From assembly GCA_029255685.2 (NCBI GenBank), contig CM055319.2:25825568-25889567 (forward strand): a DNA stretch of 64,000 bases, in the 5' to 3' direction. Shown piece after piece: positions 43,609 through 57,554 of the stretch. The notes under the pieces are model-generated. The model saw only the letters and a program-made list of their open reading frames with translations, was not told the DNA's origin and did no database searches. The first letter of the stretch is position 1. The number at the start of each line of letters is the position of its first letter. This stretch comes from Silene conica. Its lineage: Eukaryota > Streptophyta > Magnoliopsida > Caryophyllales > Caryophyllaceae. Both the position numbers and the translations under genes were made by a program.

Positions 43609-45022
43609 CAGTTATCACAAAGAAGATGAAGTTTGAGGAGTTTTCTTTTCGGCGGTTGTGATGGAATTTAGTAATGATGATGCAGAATTCTGTCTAATCA
43701 CTTCCTTTATAGGGAATGAATAAGGAAGGCCAAAGGGCATGCTTTGAGTAGAGTGAATTTAATTTGTAACAATATATTCTAAACTGTACTTTACAATTCG
43801 ATGTAATTTGTTATATTGTCGGATTGTGTTATCCGTATAGTTATGTCGGAATATGTATTGCTTTATAATCTTGTTAATTAATACGGCTGGTTTAACTTAT
43901 GATTTGTATATAATCTTATTCGTGTTTCATATTAGATAGATTGAACGTATCTCAACCGGTCAGAAATTAAATTTTACATGTTAATCACAAAAAATTAAAA
44001 CCAATATTTACTTGTTTTTATGAGGATGATAAGACCTAATGGGTACAATAATAACGTTCGTTGCGGCCATATAATTAGTGCTATGTTTAAGTATACCCGT
44101 ATACATAGTGTTAATTTGTTCCGCTAATGCAGATATATACAGCCACGTCTTCAACGTGAAAAGATTGTGATTTAAAAGACGTTCAAATAAAGTCCCTTCA
44201 AAATATATATGTTGTTAATTTGTGCTGACACGGTGATATTTCACTGTGTTGTTACAACACTACCCGTATATATATTCTTACGTCTATTAGAACCAAAATG
44301 TGATTGTTATGCTCATAATGAATACATAAGTTTAAATTAATAGACGTTTAAACCACTCAACTGTAATATTAATTGTTTGTCTGTTTTTTAAGTTTGGTTG
44401 TCCCTTTAACGTTTATTAGAACTGCATTTTGAACCGATTTTATAATAATATCTGATTATGTGACCAACCATACCAATTGCATGTTTGATTTATAATTTGA
44501 ATGGTGAATATATCTATTAACCATACTCATACTCAATGTCATATCTTAGGTAATGTAATTATTGTACTTTTCCTTAATCTAGGGGATTTCCTTTGGATAA
44601 TGTATATCTATAGTTTTTACAATGTCATATTAATTACTCGTAATATGTATTAAGATTTATGTGTAGTGTTCAATATAAATTTGATGTAGAGTTTAATCAA
44701 TACGTACATTTACAAATATCGTCTTTTATTTGGTGTATATTTATAATTATGTTTACGTTATAATTTTTGGGTTTGGGGTGACATTTGTATTATAACAGTA
44801 AATAGATCACAATGACATATGTACATAACAAACACGTACATGTATTGCATTTAATACGTATAAGAAAATCACTTCCCGCTAATAATTAGCACGTTTCGAA
44901 TTAACAAATACATAATATGAGACTACAAACCGTATAAAACCTTACGAACATTTCGATCTTTTTAAAATTAGAAATGTCTATCCAGTTGGTATAGCGGCTT
45001 GATAAACGGTTATTGTTTGGAA
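43609..45022. other. Intergenic stretch
   Basis: AT-rich, no gene recognised. Includes the short block similar to 35838-35890 at about 44560-44620. Confidence 0.5.
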
Positions 45023-45526
45023 TTAACAATCGGATTCGTAGTATCCTTCACTCCCTGATTGATCAGCCCAATGTTCTTGACTTTGTTCCTCCAACCGTGC
45101 AATCTTATATCTCCTCTCGTTCCTTGCATGTAATTTCCTCTTCTATTTCTTCGTTTTGCCATAAATGCAAGAACAGTATATTGCGACCGTGCGTCCATTC
45201 CTTTCAACTCTTATAGTTCCATAGTTGTTCTCCTTTGATAACTGCCTTTCATAATCTAGAGTGACTTTGGAAGTTTCTGTCCCAACTAAAAATAACGAAG
45301 CCCAAGCTTTACAGACTTCTGCCATATTCCTCTTGTCTGTATTTCCAAGTCTGTTGAATACATTAGTAGTCAAATCGGGAAGATTTAAGAATAGGTGATG
45401 GGGTTTGTTGCCAGACTCTGTTTGCTCTTCAACGGTTGTTGTCGAAAACAGCGTTGTCGACTTAAATTGTTGTTTTTTCCAATTTACGTATCCGTCGACG
45501 AATTTTTCCTTGTCATTTTTCCTCAT
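45023..45526 (-). pseudogene. F-box-like paralogue with one in-frame stop
   Basis: 168 codons in one frame, alignable over its length with the 43036-43608 product: LFSTTTVEEQTESGNKPHH, MAEVCKAWASLFLVGTETSK, and the tail SGSEGYYESDC before TAA at 45023-45025. The frame has a single TAG at 45143-45145, just after GKTKK, where the intact copy reads on through basic residues. Everything downstream of the TAG is still in frame and conserved, so the stop is recent or tolerated. The upstream start also looks shortened relative to the paralogue. Confidence 0.6.
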
Positions 45527-46926
45527 GAAGAAAGCTTCCTTGCAATATTTAGGTATTGTAATATTGATTATGGTACAAATTGACAGATTCTGACAGATAT
45601 GTAATTATGTTGAAAAGTAATGTCTGATTACTTCTTATAACCCACTGTTAAAGGAGGGGAGGAGTCTTGTGTGTTGTTAAGTTGGTCCAGATTCATGCCA
45701 AGTTATGTGAATTGTACTGTATGCCGTGAACCAGTGTGTCTTTTGGAATTCTTTTCATATTAACTACAGTTTGTAAATTTTGTTGAATACTTGTATATAT
45801 TATGTGCATTTAAAACGTGTATTAATTATTTTATCTGTGAAAATTTATAATCTTTGGAATTGTAATGGTGTAATTGTATAAGTGTTATCATTTTAGTTTG
45901 TTAGGGCGTATGACAAATTCTGTTATTAGGAATTGTTCCGGTGTCCGATGCGTTTCTGTTTTGACATAATGGATGACTATCCCGGAAAGTGGGATGGTTT
46001 AGATACCCGTACAGACAAAACAAATGGTTACCAATTCATATATGGATACATGTCTTACGTGCTTGGATATAAGATCCCTGCAATTTATCAAGGTGGGAAT
46101 CAGATATCACGACAGGTTCTCGTTATCTGTATAATATCCGAACCATAATTTATTGATTAACTTAACATATTAAATAACACGCTTTTTTGTCATTTCAGTA
46201 CTTATCCGTCAGTAACAAAAGGGTTATTAATCCTCAAATGCAAAACCGTAATTTATTATTAAATTTTATTGGCAAATCCAATAACCCGCAAATGTGTAAC
46301 TGACTTTTAAATGTATCTTACAACTTTATCACATTTACATAATGGTCATCATCATTTCTACTAAAGTGTTGCAATAATATGAGAGTACAAATTTAATAAT
46401 CAGACTAACTTTATACACTACCTCTATTTACTATATTCATACTCAATGTCATGTTTTATAGGCCAAAGGGTAGTTGTTTACCTAATTATTATACTTAGGA
46501 GCGTACTACTCCAATTCATACTATTTTTTCTTTTATACGTATACTAGGTCTGATTATGGTATATTGACAGGATTTTAAACTCGCAATTAACAGTTAAATA
46601 GAAGCTAAACATGTTGTGGGATATGTATATCTGAAATGTTTACTGAGACCATATGTTGTGTGTGTTTAGTTATGCATTGATACTACCTTCGAATTGACGT
46701 ATAGTGGTGAAAGGTAGGCTCTAATTAATAATAGATAACGTCATAAGCTTCTGATAATATTGTGTTCTACGTCTATTTTTGTAAAAAAAAAAGTTTCTTT
46801 AAGCGTCAAAATGAGTTGTATGATATAAAATGATAGCATAATTTAGTGTAAGTATTAGATCAGGTATGAAGTCTACGAGTATCGTAGACAGCTATCTCAG
46901 GTATATGCCATTTTGTATGAGTGTTA
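45527..46926. other. Mostly non-coding, one weak frame
   Basis: A 71-codon plus-strand frame at 45933-46148 (MFRCPMRFCFDIMDDYPGKW...) ends its most protein-like part at a possible donor (CGACAG|GTTCTC). Not recognised and not supported by a paralogue. Rest AT-rich. Confidence 0.35.
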
Positions 46927-47019
46927 TCAATACCCCTGCTCTTCGACGAATACGCTGAAAAACATTTGGCCGTCTTGATTGACGTTACGGGTTTCCAAAT
47001 ACTGACCACCTTTTACCCA
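46927..47019 (-). pseudogene. Terminal-exon remnant, copy 2 (inverted)
   Basis: Minus-strand WVKGGQYLETRNVNQDGQ to EEQGY plus TGA, 31 codons. It is the inverted counterpart of 35536-35628, with substitutions mostly conservative. Flanking similarity extends a little on both sides (GTAAAAG-ACTGG; CA-TATTGATA). Confidence 0.5.
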
Positions 47020-48385
47020 GTACTTTTACGATTCTAGGCTCTCTATACTATATTGCAAGGTAGACAATTGGCGTCAACCCACATTGGCGGAATAACAACC
47101 CATATAATATTTGTAATAAAAGACAGTAGTGAATACTATATTTATTAGGTTTTCTGGAGTTGCGTAGCATTCTAAAGTCGAAATTATGGACAGTGGTTCT
47201 GAAATCTGAACTAATACTTTTGCGATAAATATTCTGGTTTGCAAAGTATCTTAGTTTACTATCTTCTGTCTTAGCATTCAGATTTGTAGTAATGTATTTC
47301 CTTAAGTTCTTGGATATATGTATGCAAATTTAACTTATGTATTCACTGTCCTCAAAACTTGCTAATAGTGAACACTCAAAAATGAGTTGTACTTTAGTAT
47401 AATTAGGCAGCATAGTTGTCTGAATTACAGTGGTCCCTGAGGCTTCACCTTTGTCCACTCAATCCGCTTATTAAGTCATTGGTAATACTTATCAGCCATA
47501 ACTTTCTACATTTAAAAAATACTAAACAGTGTTTATAAATATAGACAATCCAGTATATACTACTGCTGAAAGATATGAAGTATGGCGCCAAACGTACCTG
47601 TCTGTTACTCACCTACCTGCTTTGCTGAACATACTTCCAACTGATTTTCCTCTGCTTTATCGTTATACATAATCTTATGTCATAAAGATTGTACTTAACT
47701 GACGTCGATCTTAGGGATTCTGTAAGTGAACATCTCTATATATATAGTGGTATAAGAAAACACATCAACATATCATTAACAAATTAACTACTTCTACTAT
47801 TAAACTTAGCCTCTTGTCATATAAAGGATTTTCAAGCGTATCCTCCAGGTGGTTAAGTGTTTCTCTTTCATTTGCTTCATTAATTGTGAGATGTTGGCAC
47901 AATTAAGTTTTCTTGAAATGACAATCAGCAATAACATTTGTTTGTTAGTAATGGTTTGTGATGCTGTCTAAATAGAGTATCATTCGCTGATATATGTTTT
48001 TTACATTAAATATCCTCATCAAACAATACAGAAATTACACGAACTTATGCTTATAATTTTTCAGAAATTTTCCATGGATGTGCTTACACTTTGATCAATA
48101 TACATTCTGTACAGTCTGTTTAGTATTGTTTGTGTTAGTATCTGGTAGTTTATATACAATTGTATGCCCGAGGTTTGCAACATATAGAATTCTTGATATG
48201 TAAGATATCTTCGGTAGGATACATTGGTAAACACTATTGGATTGATAGTTTTATATACTTTATCTGGCACAGTTAAAATGCTTTTTACTTATATAGACAT
48301 GTTTGTGTAGCATGTCAAGATGTTCGTTTGCGTATGCATTCAATTCTGAATTATTATCTTGTTTGAGATAACTTGTTGACATGAA
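47020..48385. other. Intergenic stretch
   Basis: No gene recognised upstream of the 48386 frame. Confidence 0.5.
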
Positions 48386-49399
48386 ATGACATCTCCGGTT
48401 CTAACAATCTCAATTCCTTTCCGACCTTTACTCAGTAGATTTACTGAATTCCTGAAATTTGAGGAGCCCCATAATGCTCTGTACGATAAAGTACACCACG
48501 TTGGGCCTGTCACCGTGAAAAATGAATTAGAACATGAGGAGTATGTCTTCATAGGTGGTTCGTCATCTAACTTCGGAGAGTCTTGTGAACAAGCAGCGCG
48601 GCTAGCTGTCACTGATTTAATAGAGAAATTCGACATTTATATTGGTGATTTCACAGCTGCCACCAAACAGGCACATGAGAGGTGTGCAAACCTCTGGAGA
48701 TTGAAACATGAGTAACTAAAACGCAAAACTAAGGGATTTCCTAAAGTTCCATTAGTAGAGGAATTCGTGTGCCATGAACTGTGTCATTACCAATCTCTTG
48801 CGTTAGACATGGTGTCTATCTTGCGTGTAATTACTAATAAGATCCCTATCAAGTGCAGCTCTATCACCACATTAGAGAAAGCACCTTCATGTTTCATATC
48901 ATGGTTGACTATAAATCGTGACAGGATAGAGTGTGGTCCTACGCATATTGTAGGTGAAATAGCTTCATCTGAAGCTGCAGCAGAGCGGAACCTTGCTTAT
49001 AAAACTATCGAATATCTAATTCCTATATATAATATTGATCTGATCGATGCAAATTATGCACCCGAAGATGTTAAGCTAGCTGCGTTGACATGCGAATGTG
49101 CTAGGAACCAGTTCGAAAATCTTCAGAAGCGCTTGTCAGCAACCCAGGAAGCACCTCTTGGTATCCAAACAGAGTTTCCAGGATCTTTAATCTTAAATGA
49201 AGATGAATGTATTACCCCAAGGAGTTCTCCACACATGATTCCTGATAAATTATACCCACCACCGCCTCCCAAAAAACTGAAAACACCCCCACAGTTAGTC
49301 GATATACGTGGCTGTACGTCTCGAACTAACAAGATTGTTCCATATCCCAAACCTGACTCTAAAAGGAGCGTGTTTTATAAACCTGCCAAGTTTCTTTGA
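48386..49399 (+). pseudogene. dsRNA-binding-like two-segment protein, copy 2 (one stop)
   Basis: 338 codons in a single frame, broken only by TAA at 48713-48715. Segment 1: PFRPLLSRFTEFLKFEEPHN, strands through EEYVFIGG, and helix FGESCEQAARLAVTDLIEKF. Segment 2: strands around FISWLTINRDRIEC, then GEIASSEAAAERNLAYKTIE followed by YNIDLIDANY. The tail is proline- and lysine-rich (PPPPPKKLKTPP). The layout resembles tandem dsRNA-binding domains; the similarity is to fold pattern, not to a named family. Copy 1 at 36541-37547 is more damaged. The context after the stop is CTA, and the reading frame beyond it is fully preserved. Confidence 0.5.
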
Positions 49400-50087
49400 T
49401 GACTAAGTGATACTTGCTGCATTATTTGGAAGATTGCTCTTGGATGAGAGCTGATGTTTAGCAATGATATGTTAAGAGGAATCTTATTATTCGTAGGGGA
49501 TTGGTTGTGTGAGTTATGTGATCAGTAATTGTAACCTGTTTTATGAATATCTTTTACTTTGTTAATGATCAAGGCTGCGCTTTCTAGAGATCTATATAAC
49601 ATGGAATGACTGTTTTTTGCAACAACTGTTTAAAAATGAAAGCGCTCCATTGTCCACTTGTTTTCGTCTACACGTGGTTGCATCTTTAATGCTTTATTTT
49701 TGCTGTATACTAGCAGGTCAAGAGATTAATGGATTGTTATTTATTATGCTTACGAGCGTAGACAGTTTTTCCGTGAGGTTATATTTATCTAGCGATTCTT
49801 ACATATACATTTTAATTCTTGACGTTTTGATGTTGCCAGTGCTGTAGAAATCAAGGATCTAATATCATTGTATAAGTACTTTACAGTAAACCCTGTGCAA
49901 TGGGTATGTTGTGAGTTGCAGTGGTATTTAACCAGCTTGCTATATGTATTATAAACCTATTGTAAGTATTGATATTTTGGATTTCAGATGACAATTTCTA
50001 ATATTATACGGAAAAAGACGGAAGTGAAAAAAAAAACGCAAGTGTAGGGCTCAAAAACAGATTGACCCTATTGTGACAAGGTAGTGT
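49400..50087. other. Intergenic stretch
   Basis: No gene recognised. Ends at the E9 LTR; AGTGT (50083-50087) is the expected target duplication of E9. Confidence 0.5.
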
Positions 50088-52652
50088 TGTAACACCCCCA
50101 TTTATTTAAGAGCCTTTAGCAAGACATTCTCAAATAAATAGAGCTGTTACCATCTCGGAATGTCTGAGGTAGTGAATAACAAATTAAACAAGCCAAAGTA
50201 CTTTATATAAAACTGATAAAATTTAAACTTTTGGTTGTTACAGTTACTACATAACGGAAAAGAAAATACAACTGATGACTTCTCTAGATATGATCTAATT
50301 CTAAGTAGGTCCACGCCATGTCTCACTTCTTGCCCAAGCTCTTAGTCCATCTATCTCTGACCTGTAGAATCTACTCCCCATTCTGGATCATCGTAGGTGT
50401 ACACGAATACACTGTCAACCTCGCGGTTGAGTAGGGTAACACAATAATAAATAATGCAACAAAGATGATATGCAAATGTCATGATATGCTCGAGCTCAAT
50501 CTCATTCTCAATCTCAAACCCGTAACACCCAGCCATACCGAACCTCCCGGCAGACTATAATCGGCCGTCGCCGAACACCAGCATAACAGCTGAGGTCACC
50601 AGGTCTAGTCCTGCAGAACTAGCCTGGGCCCAATAATATCTCATCATCTCAAATCCGTATCCAATGCATATGTCATGCTTATGAATGCAACAATAATAGT
50701 AACCATACTTATGAATGCAACAGTAATAATAATTACTCATAATCATATACCATCCTCATATCATTCATGCTCATCATCCATATCATACACCCAACATCCA
50801 TTCTTAATACATAACAGTAGTATAGTGACAGTGTAACCTACCTGAGATAGCAAAACTGGACAAGAAATCACCGTCTAATAATATTCCTCCTCGAACTCCG
50901 ATCCTATAAATATTATTCTTATCAAATTCTACCCATAAACAATGCTACTAAAAATAAACACTTAATCATGTTCCGAATTGATCCATATAACACAATGTGA
51001 ATATATTTATATATACGCATGCCTTACAATTATCATTAACTAAATATACTTACTATTTATTTGACTTACTAAAAATAGCAAGCTACTAATTAATCAAATA
51101 TCACGATATTGGTTATTAATAATAATAACTATAATTACACTACCAATTTATTTCCTTACCTTCATATGAGTAAATATAATACCCTTAACACTAACATGTC
51201 ATACCAATAATTCAATACAACAAAAAAGACAAAGACAACAATACTAGAACATCTAATATTAGTAATTATAACTAATTCAATAATAACTAACTACCAACAT
51301 AACCATGAAAATAATGTTTAAACTATACTAATAATTAACAGTAGATTACCACACCCATTAAACTAATGAACCTAATAAAATAATAAAAGAACTCAACATC
51401 ACTAAACATGAAAACGCATTACTCTAACTAGACAAACACTACACGTAAAATTCACAACGAACCACGATTCCAGCTATTCCTGTGACCAACCGTGACTACT
51501 CGCCCTACAAACACCACTTCTGCCTCGAAATTTCAACCCCTGACCTCCCTCCCGGCACCACCAGGCTCGCCACTGAGCCTTGGTGGTTCCAGGGGAGGAG
51601 CCAGTGGCTGCCGACAAGCCTCAACCACGACTTAACACCTCCCTTAATACCCTGTTCCACACTGGGTTTCTGACTGTACTAAACACAACAGCCAACGACA
51701 ACCACTCACAGAGCCAAACGCGACACCCTACAGCCACCGTGACCAGACCATGCCACAACCGTAACTACAACCTTACGACGACCCAGAAATCACCCCAAAA
51801 TCATAAACGGATTATGAATCGAAACTGGTTTAAACCCGACTGCTCAACACGTTAACTGATATATATAAAAAAAAAAAACGTGACTCTGACACCCTATACA
51901 AAACCCACCATCGACGGCCACCCAGAGCCAACGACGACCTCGTCACCACCCTCATATCATCAACATAACTTGTGGATTAAAAACACGAAAGAAACATAGA
52001 GATTAAGCATATAAACAACAACAGATTTCATACAAAAGTGCTACGGGAAAACAGAGAAAAAACGAGAGACTTGGTGACCGTACCTTTTTGCCCTTGCGAA
52101 CGACCACCCCTAGGACTCTTTAACCACCGTGACAACCCTTCCCTTGGACACCCAGACATGGCGGCTATTGATATTGTGAGTATGTGAGAGTCGTTTAGGT
52201 CTGAGTAGGGTTAGGGGTGAGGGTTTATATGAGGCGGCAGAGGTTTAATTCTAAAATTCTGATATGGTGCTGTTTGTATCGTGATGGGCTGCTTGTGTTG
52301 GCACGCTTCCCAAGGCCCAAAGCAACATCTAAACACGGTTTTGCAGTAGTACTTAGACACGGTTTGCTACTACATCTCATCCCCAACCCCTTATTAACAC
52401 GTATAACACTTACTCGATACTTTAATATATTATAAATATATTATCAAAATAAATAAATGCGAATGAAATGACATTTTATGAATAATCGTCAAATACAAAA
52501 TGATTATCAAATACGAAATAATTGTAGAAATACGATTTATAAAGAAATAACATTATTTTACGTAAAATACTTTATAAACATTCCATCTAAAATACTTGTA
52601 CAAAACATGGTTTGACTGTCGTTGACCAAGGGCTAAAATACGGGGTATTACA
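50088..52652 (-). repeat. 3' LTR of E9 (2565 bp)
   Basis: On the minus strand starts TGTAATACCCCG after the polypurine tract and ends GGGGGTGTTACA. Open frames within it (e.g. 51482-51855) are not genes. Confidence 0.8.
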
Positions 52653-52689
52653 GTCTTCCCTCCTTAAAATGAACTTCGTCCCGAAGTTC
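52653..52689 (-). other. E9 polypurine tract and upstream hairpin, module a
   Basis: Minus strand: GAACTTCG-GGA-CGAAGTTC (52689-52671), then AAGGAGGGAAGAC (52665-52653) abutting the LTR. Confidence 0.8.
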
Positions 52690-52770
52690 GCCACCCCACA
52701 ACGGTAGTGAAACATATATCAAACATGAAATAATCACAAGTAGTACTTATATAGACTTCAAAACACGAAT

Positions 52771-52814
52771 TGTTACATTCTACCCTCGTTAAGAAAACTT
52801 TGTCCCCAAAGTTT
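52771..52814 (-). other. Hairpin / purine tract / TGTAAC module b
   Basis: Minus strand: AAACTTTG-GGGA-CAAAGTTT (52814-52795), CTTAACGAGGGTAGAA, then TGTAAC at 52777. An extra LTR-start-like module 125 bp from the real one. Confidence 0.75.
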
Positions 52815-52883
52815 AATGCATAACTAAGTTAAATGATATGTCACGAATCGCATTATAACGCATAACAAAATAAACAGGATTAT

Positions 52884-52885
<2 letters not shown>

Positions 52886-52957
<72 letters not shown>
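52886..52957. repeat. (AT)n microsatellite
   Basis: About 70 bp of alternating AT, left flank of the foldback MITE. Confidence 0.98.
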
Positions 52958-53551
<594 letters not shown>

Positions 53552-53610
53552 AAACAATCACGACATACTAATTATTATTATCAACTAGTCATATCATAAA
53601 GCATCAAGAT

Positions 53611-53655
53611 TTTACATTCCTATCCTCCTTACAACATGGTTACGTCCCCGTAACC
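53611..53655 (-). other. Hairpin / purine tract / TGTAAA module c
   Basis: Minus strand: GGTTACG-GGGA-CGTAACC (53655-53638), AAGGAGGATAGGAA (53630-53617), then TGTAAA at 53616. Confidence 0.7.
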
Positions 53656-54594
53656 CCATTACAAATTCACATTCAATGCTCAAGAAGATCACCAACACAT
53701 CAGTCACAACTCATATGATAAGGTAATTACCACTAGCATCCGACTATTGAAGCAACCAACATACTTGTCAATTTCATGTTACTTAGTAAAACAAAATCCA
53801 GGTAACTTCTAGTACCTATATACCCGTAAATTTTAACACAAATTTAACGTATTTACACCAATGTAGACAATCAGCTAACTCATAGTTCAAAATTGACGAC
53901 TCAAAACATTTCATGCTCATAATCATATTATAGAAACGAAGTCATATTCTAGAAAAGACATAAGGCAAAATTTAACCAATATAATTAAACATGGAGCATT
54001 GGCTTATATGACAAGATATACGCCAATCATAGACTAGCAGGTCAGCTTAACATGATTACATAGCATAATTCATATTTGTTTTAAACTTTTATATTTAAAA
54101 CTTTACCATTTCAACAACCAACGTCACTTAGCAACTTCCAAAAACCCTAATTAAAACCCATAAGGAATTAACTAATCATAGGAAGAAAAATCAATTTAAA
54201 GCTTAAGGAAATTATTTATAACAAATTTTACAACTTAATTGGTCTGAACGACAACTTTACAACACTAAGACCGAAATTTGACCAACTTGCAAAAATTCAC
54301 TATTAAATAACAACTCATTAAGATTATGCATAAACAGTAGTCGAAACAGAACTGCGCAGTAACAATCTGACCACGGTTAACCAAAATATTTATTTCCTTC
54401 AAAATGGAAGTCGTTTTAATATGAAATCAAAATCATCAGGAAGCTAACTCATAAGGTCATCATACATAGAATTTACACATTCATATAGAGAACACATTCT
54501 AAACGACAGTCCGCACAAATAGGCAACATTCTGGGAATTATTACACGTTGGTTACTTTCATATTTCACATTATTACTTTACATCGTCATATTAA
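53656..54594 (-). other. E9 internal DNA, no genes
   Basis: AT-rich non-coding; continues at 63871 after E10. No pol motif seen in any frame. Confidence 0.6.
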
Positions 54595-55902
54595 TGTTGG
54601 AGGAAGTGTCCTCGACAATAGTGTGTTGACGTAATTAAAACTCATTTGAAATGAAACACAACTGGGAGTGTTACTCTTTTAAAGTCAACTGATCAACATT
54701 TATCGATAATGATTGGCTGTCTAGAGTTTGACATTATCGTCATATGATGGTGGTGATCAGTTGATCCCTTAAGGTCATATCTTTAGGGAATTCCGTCTCA
54801 ATGGAATAATTAATTAATATTGTATTGGATACAAATTAATTAATAACTAGAAATTTTGGAAATAATTTTATATGACGAATATTTCTATAATGGGATTATA
54901 ATAATAATTAAAGTCAAAGTAATAAAGTTGTTTTATTACTCGGTTTTTATTTATTCGTTTAAGAAACGATTAAATTGAGAATGAACACGGTTGATCATAA
55001 AATTACAAAGAGTTGTAATTAAATTATGACATTACATTTTTGTACAATAATAATTTCGAAATATTGGAATAATTATTTAAATGTAATAAATTTGTAAATT
55101 ATGAATTTTAATAGTTAAAATTGCACAATTAACAAATTGAGTCATGTGTTATGGAACATATGTGACATGTTACAAATAACACAATTGACAAAGATAAAAT
55201 GGGTCCATTTTTGGACCTCATTTGGAACGTGTAACATGTAGTGTGCATGTGAGTTTTTGGTGTGTGTAAGTGTATAAAGGTTGAGTGTAAGGCAAAATGA
55301 AGGTGTAAGGAATATCTTATGCATTTGTGTAAGTGTAAGAAGGCCATGCATTGGCTCTCCTTGGGAGCCTTGGCCGGCCATGATGCTTGCTCAAGCAAGC
55401 TCATGTGCTTATATAAGGCACACCTTATTCATACAACATACAATATATTTTTGGCTAAGTGTTGTGTGCATGCTTACTCTCTCATTCTACAAAGCACTTA
55501 CATACTACAACCTCATTCTAACAACTCCTTAGTTAAAAATAGTTTTTACTAAGGAAATAATTATTTCCATTACTAAATAATATTAAGGGTAATATTATTA
55601 ATATTTCTAGTATACTTATACTAATTTTCTAGTAACAAAATTAGTATTAGTTTGAGATCGGGTCCTTGATACGCACCTTTAGGAGACGATTTTTGTTAGA
55701 TCGTTACAAGAGGATTTCGGTATTGAAGACTCAAGTAATAGGTGATTATTGAGTATAAACCTTCTAAAACCAATGTAAGGACAATCTCATCTTATGATAT
55801 CATCTTGCATGCATAAGATCCATTTAAGTTTTTATGACTAAACTTAAAGAAACAAAACTCATATTAGATTTGAGTATAAAATGTGGAACTCAGTTTCCAA
55901 CA
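54595..55902 (+). repeat. 5' LTR of E10 (1308 bp)
   Basis: TGTTGGAGG...TTTCCAACA. Confidence 0.97.
55380..55427 (+). promoter_or_regulatory. E10 LTR core promoter region
   Basis: TATATAA at 55410-55416, with ATAAGG-CACA-CCTTAT forming a small hairpin around it. Just upstream is a larger hairpin GCTTGCT/AGCAAGC. The 3' LTR has the same. Confidence 0.55.
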
Positions 55903-55904
55903 AT

Positions 55905-55916
55905 TGGTATCAGAGC
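55905..55916 (+). other. Primer-binding site, initiator tRNA-Met (E10)
   Basis: TGGTATCAGAGC, two bases after the LTR. Confidence 0.95.
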
Positions 55917-57554
55917 ATTACGGTTGTTGCATGCATGATCGGATTCATGTTTTATGTTAAAATCGGTTTAACATATATTTCGAAAATTTCGAAATAATTG
56001 TGATTTATTATGATAAATCACAAAATAATTTTGCATGTTAAAGTTTCTGTTTCTAAAATGGTTTTAGGACATAAAAATAATTTTATGGATTTTTATTGTT
56101 CATTTTTATATTTATTTGTATATTTTGTAGTTTAAATCGGTTTTAAACAACAATTAATGGGAAAAATAGCTAAAAATAGTTTCTGGCCGAGATTTTTTGA
56201 TATGTTCTCACATGCATATTTAATGTATTGTATATGATTTTTCGTAAGAAATGGAGTTAATATGCATGGATTATGAATTTTATGAGATAAATAGTCATAA
56301 TATGAGTAAAAATGGGTATATATGGTTATATTTCGAATTTGACCTTAATAATTTTATGAGAAGTCACATGCAATATATAAAGTTCCTGTATGAATTTTCG
56401 AAATTATTGGACTTAATTTGCATGATTAATGATTTTTGTAGTAAAAATCGTATTAATAGTGACTTAAATTCGACTTTAATAGTTATAGTTGGAATTTTGC
56501 CATAAAAACTTTACCCAATGTCACATGCAATATTTACAGTATGTATGTAAGTTTTGGGAATTTATTCTCAAGTGATGCATGATTTATGATTTTAATGGTT
56601 AAAATCGGACAAATAGTGACTTATTGTGTTAAAAATAGTTAATCTTAATATTATGGCATGAAATTTTACCCATAGATGTCTTATATGATAGGAACATCAG
56701 ATCTAAAAGTTAGATGTCAAAAAGTTTCTGTTTTTATGATTATTAATTTTAATGAGTTAATTAGTTAATAATCGTAATTTATGAGTCGGAAAAAATAAAA
56801 TTTCGAGTATGGTCTGTAATTTTTGATCTTTTTCAGATTCTAATATGTACTTTAGGATGACTAAAAATTTATAGCAATTTATTGCAAGTTTTTATAATTT
56901 AAATCGGATTTTAAACCATAAAAACGGCTTTTATACGATTTATTTAAGAAATAAGCCATAAATAATTGCAAAAGACCATTTTAATAATTTCTGAAATTTT
57001 AGAAAATTTCCAGAAAGTTTAAAATTTTTGAATTTTAAATTTCGAATTTTATTGACTCATTTGGCCATATTTTGTTTATTTTTTCCCGAAAATACAAGTA
57101 ATTTATGAACAATAATGCAAAATCAAGTTAGATCATGATCAAATATTAGTAGAGACTAAACATTGATTCCTAAAGTAAGTTAGGATGATTAACTTGGACA
57201 TAAATGAGATTTATGTAATTTTGGATGATTTTAATAGTTAAAATCGCGCATATCCGTAAAAACCGTAAACAAATATGAGATATTTGCTCCCATAAGGCGA
57301 TTTGGCATTAAAAATTGAGCATGTGCATACATATTTTATTATTGCAATTTATTTAATATGAATGTCATATTTTGAATGTTATTTATATAATTTGGAATTA
57401 TGTAATTTTTCTTAGTATGGCCTTAGTTTTAATCAATATTACCCGTAATGTAAGGGAATATTGATTCGGTTGTAATTTATGTGATCTCGTATCACGGGTT
57501 TGTAATTTAATTTAAATTTTCAGTTTTACAATAGAATAGTTGTATTATTTTATT

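Noticed and set aside
51482-51855. Overlapping plus-strand frames in E9 LTR
   Set aside because: Low-complexity T/P/N-rich reading of LTR DNA; no second copy or motif supports coding.
55129-55552. Four frames of 77-91 codons, identical in both E10 LTRs
   Set aside because: Non-coding LTR sequence; duplicated at 63097-63520 only because the LTR is duplicated.
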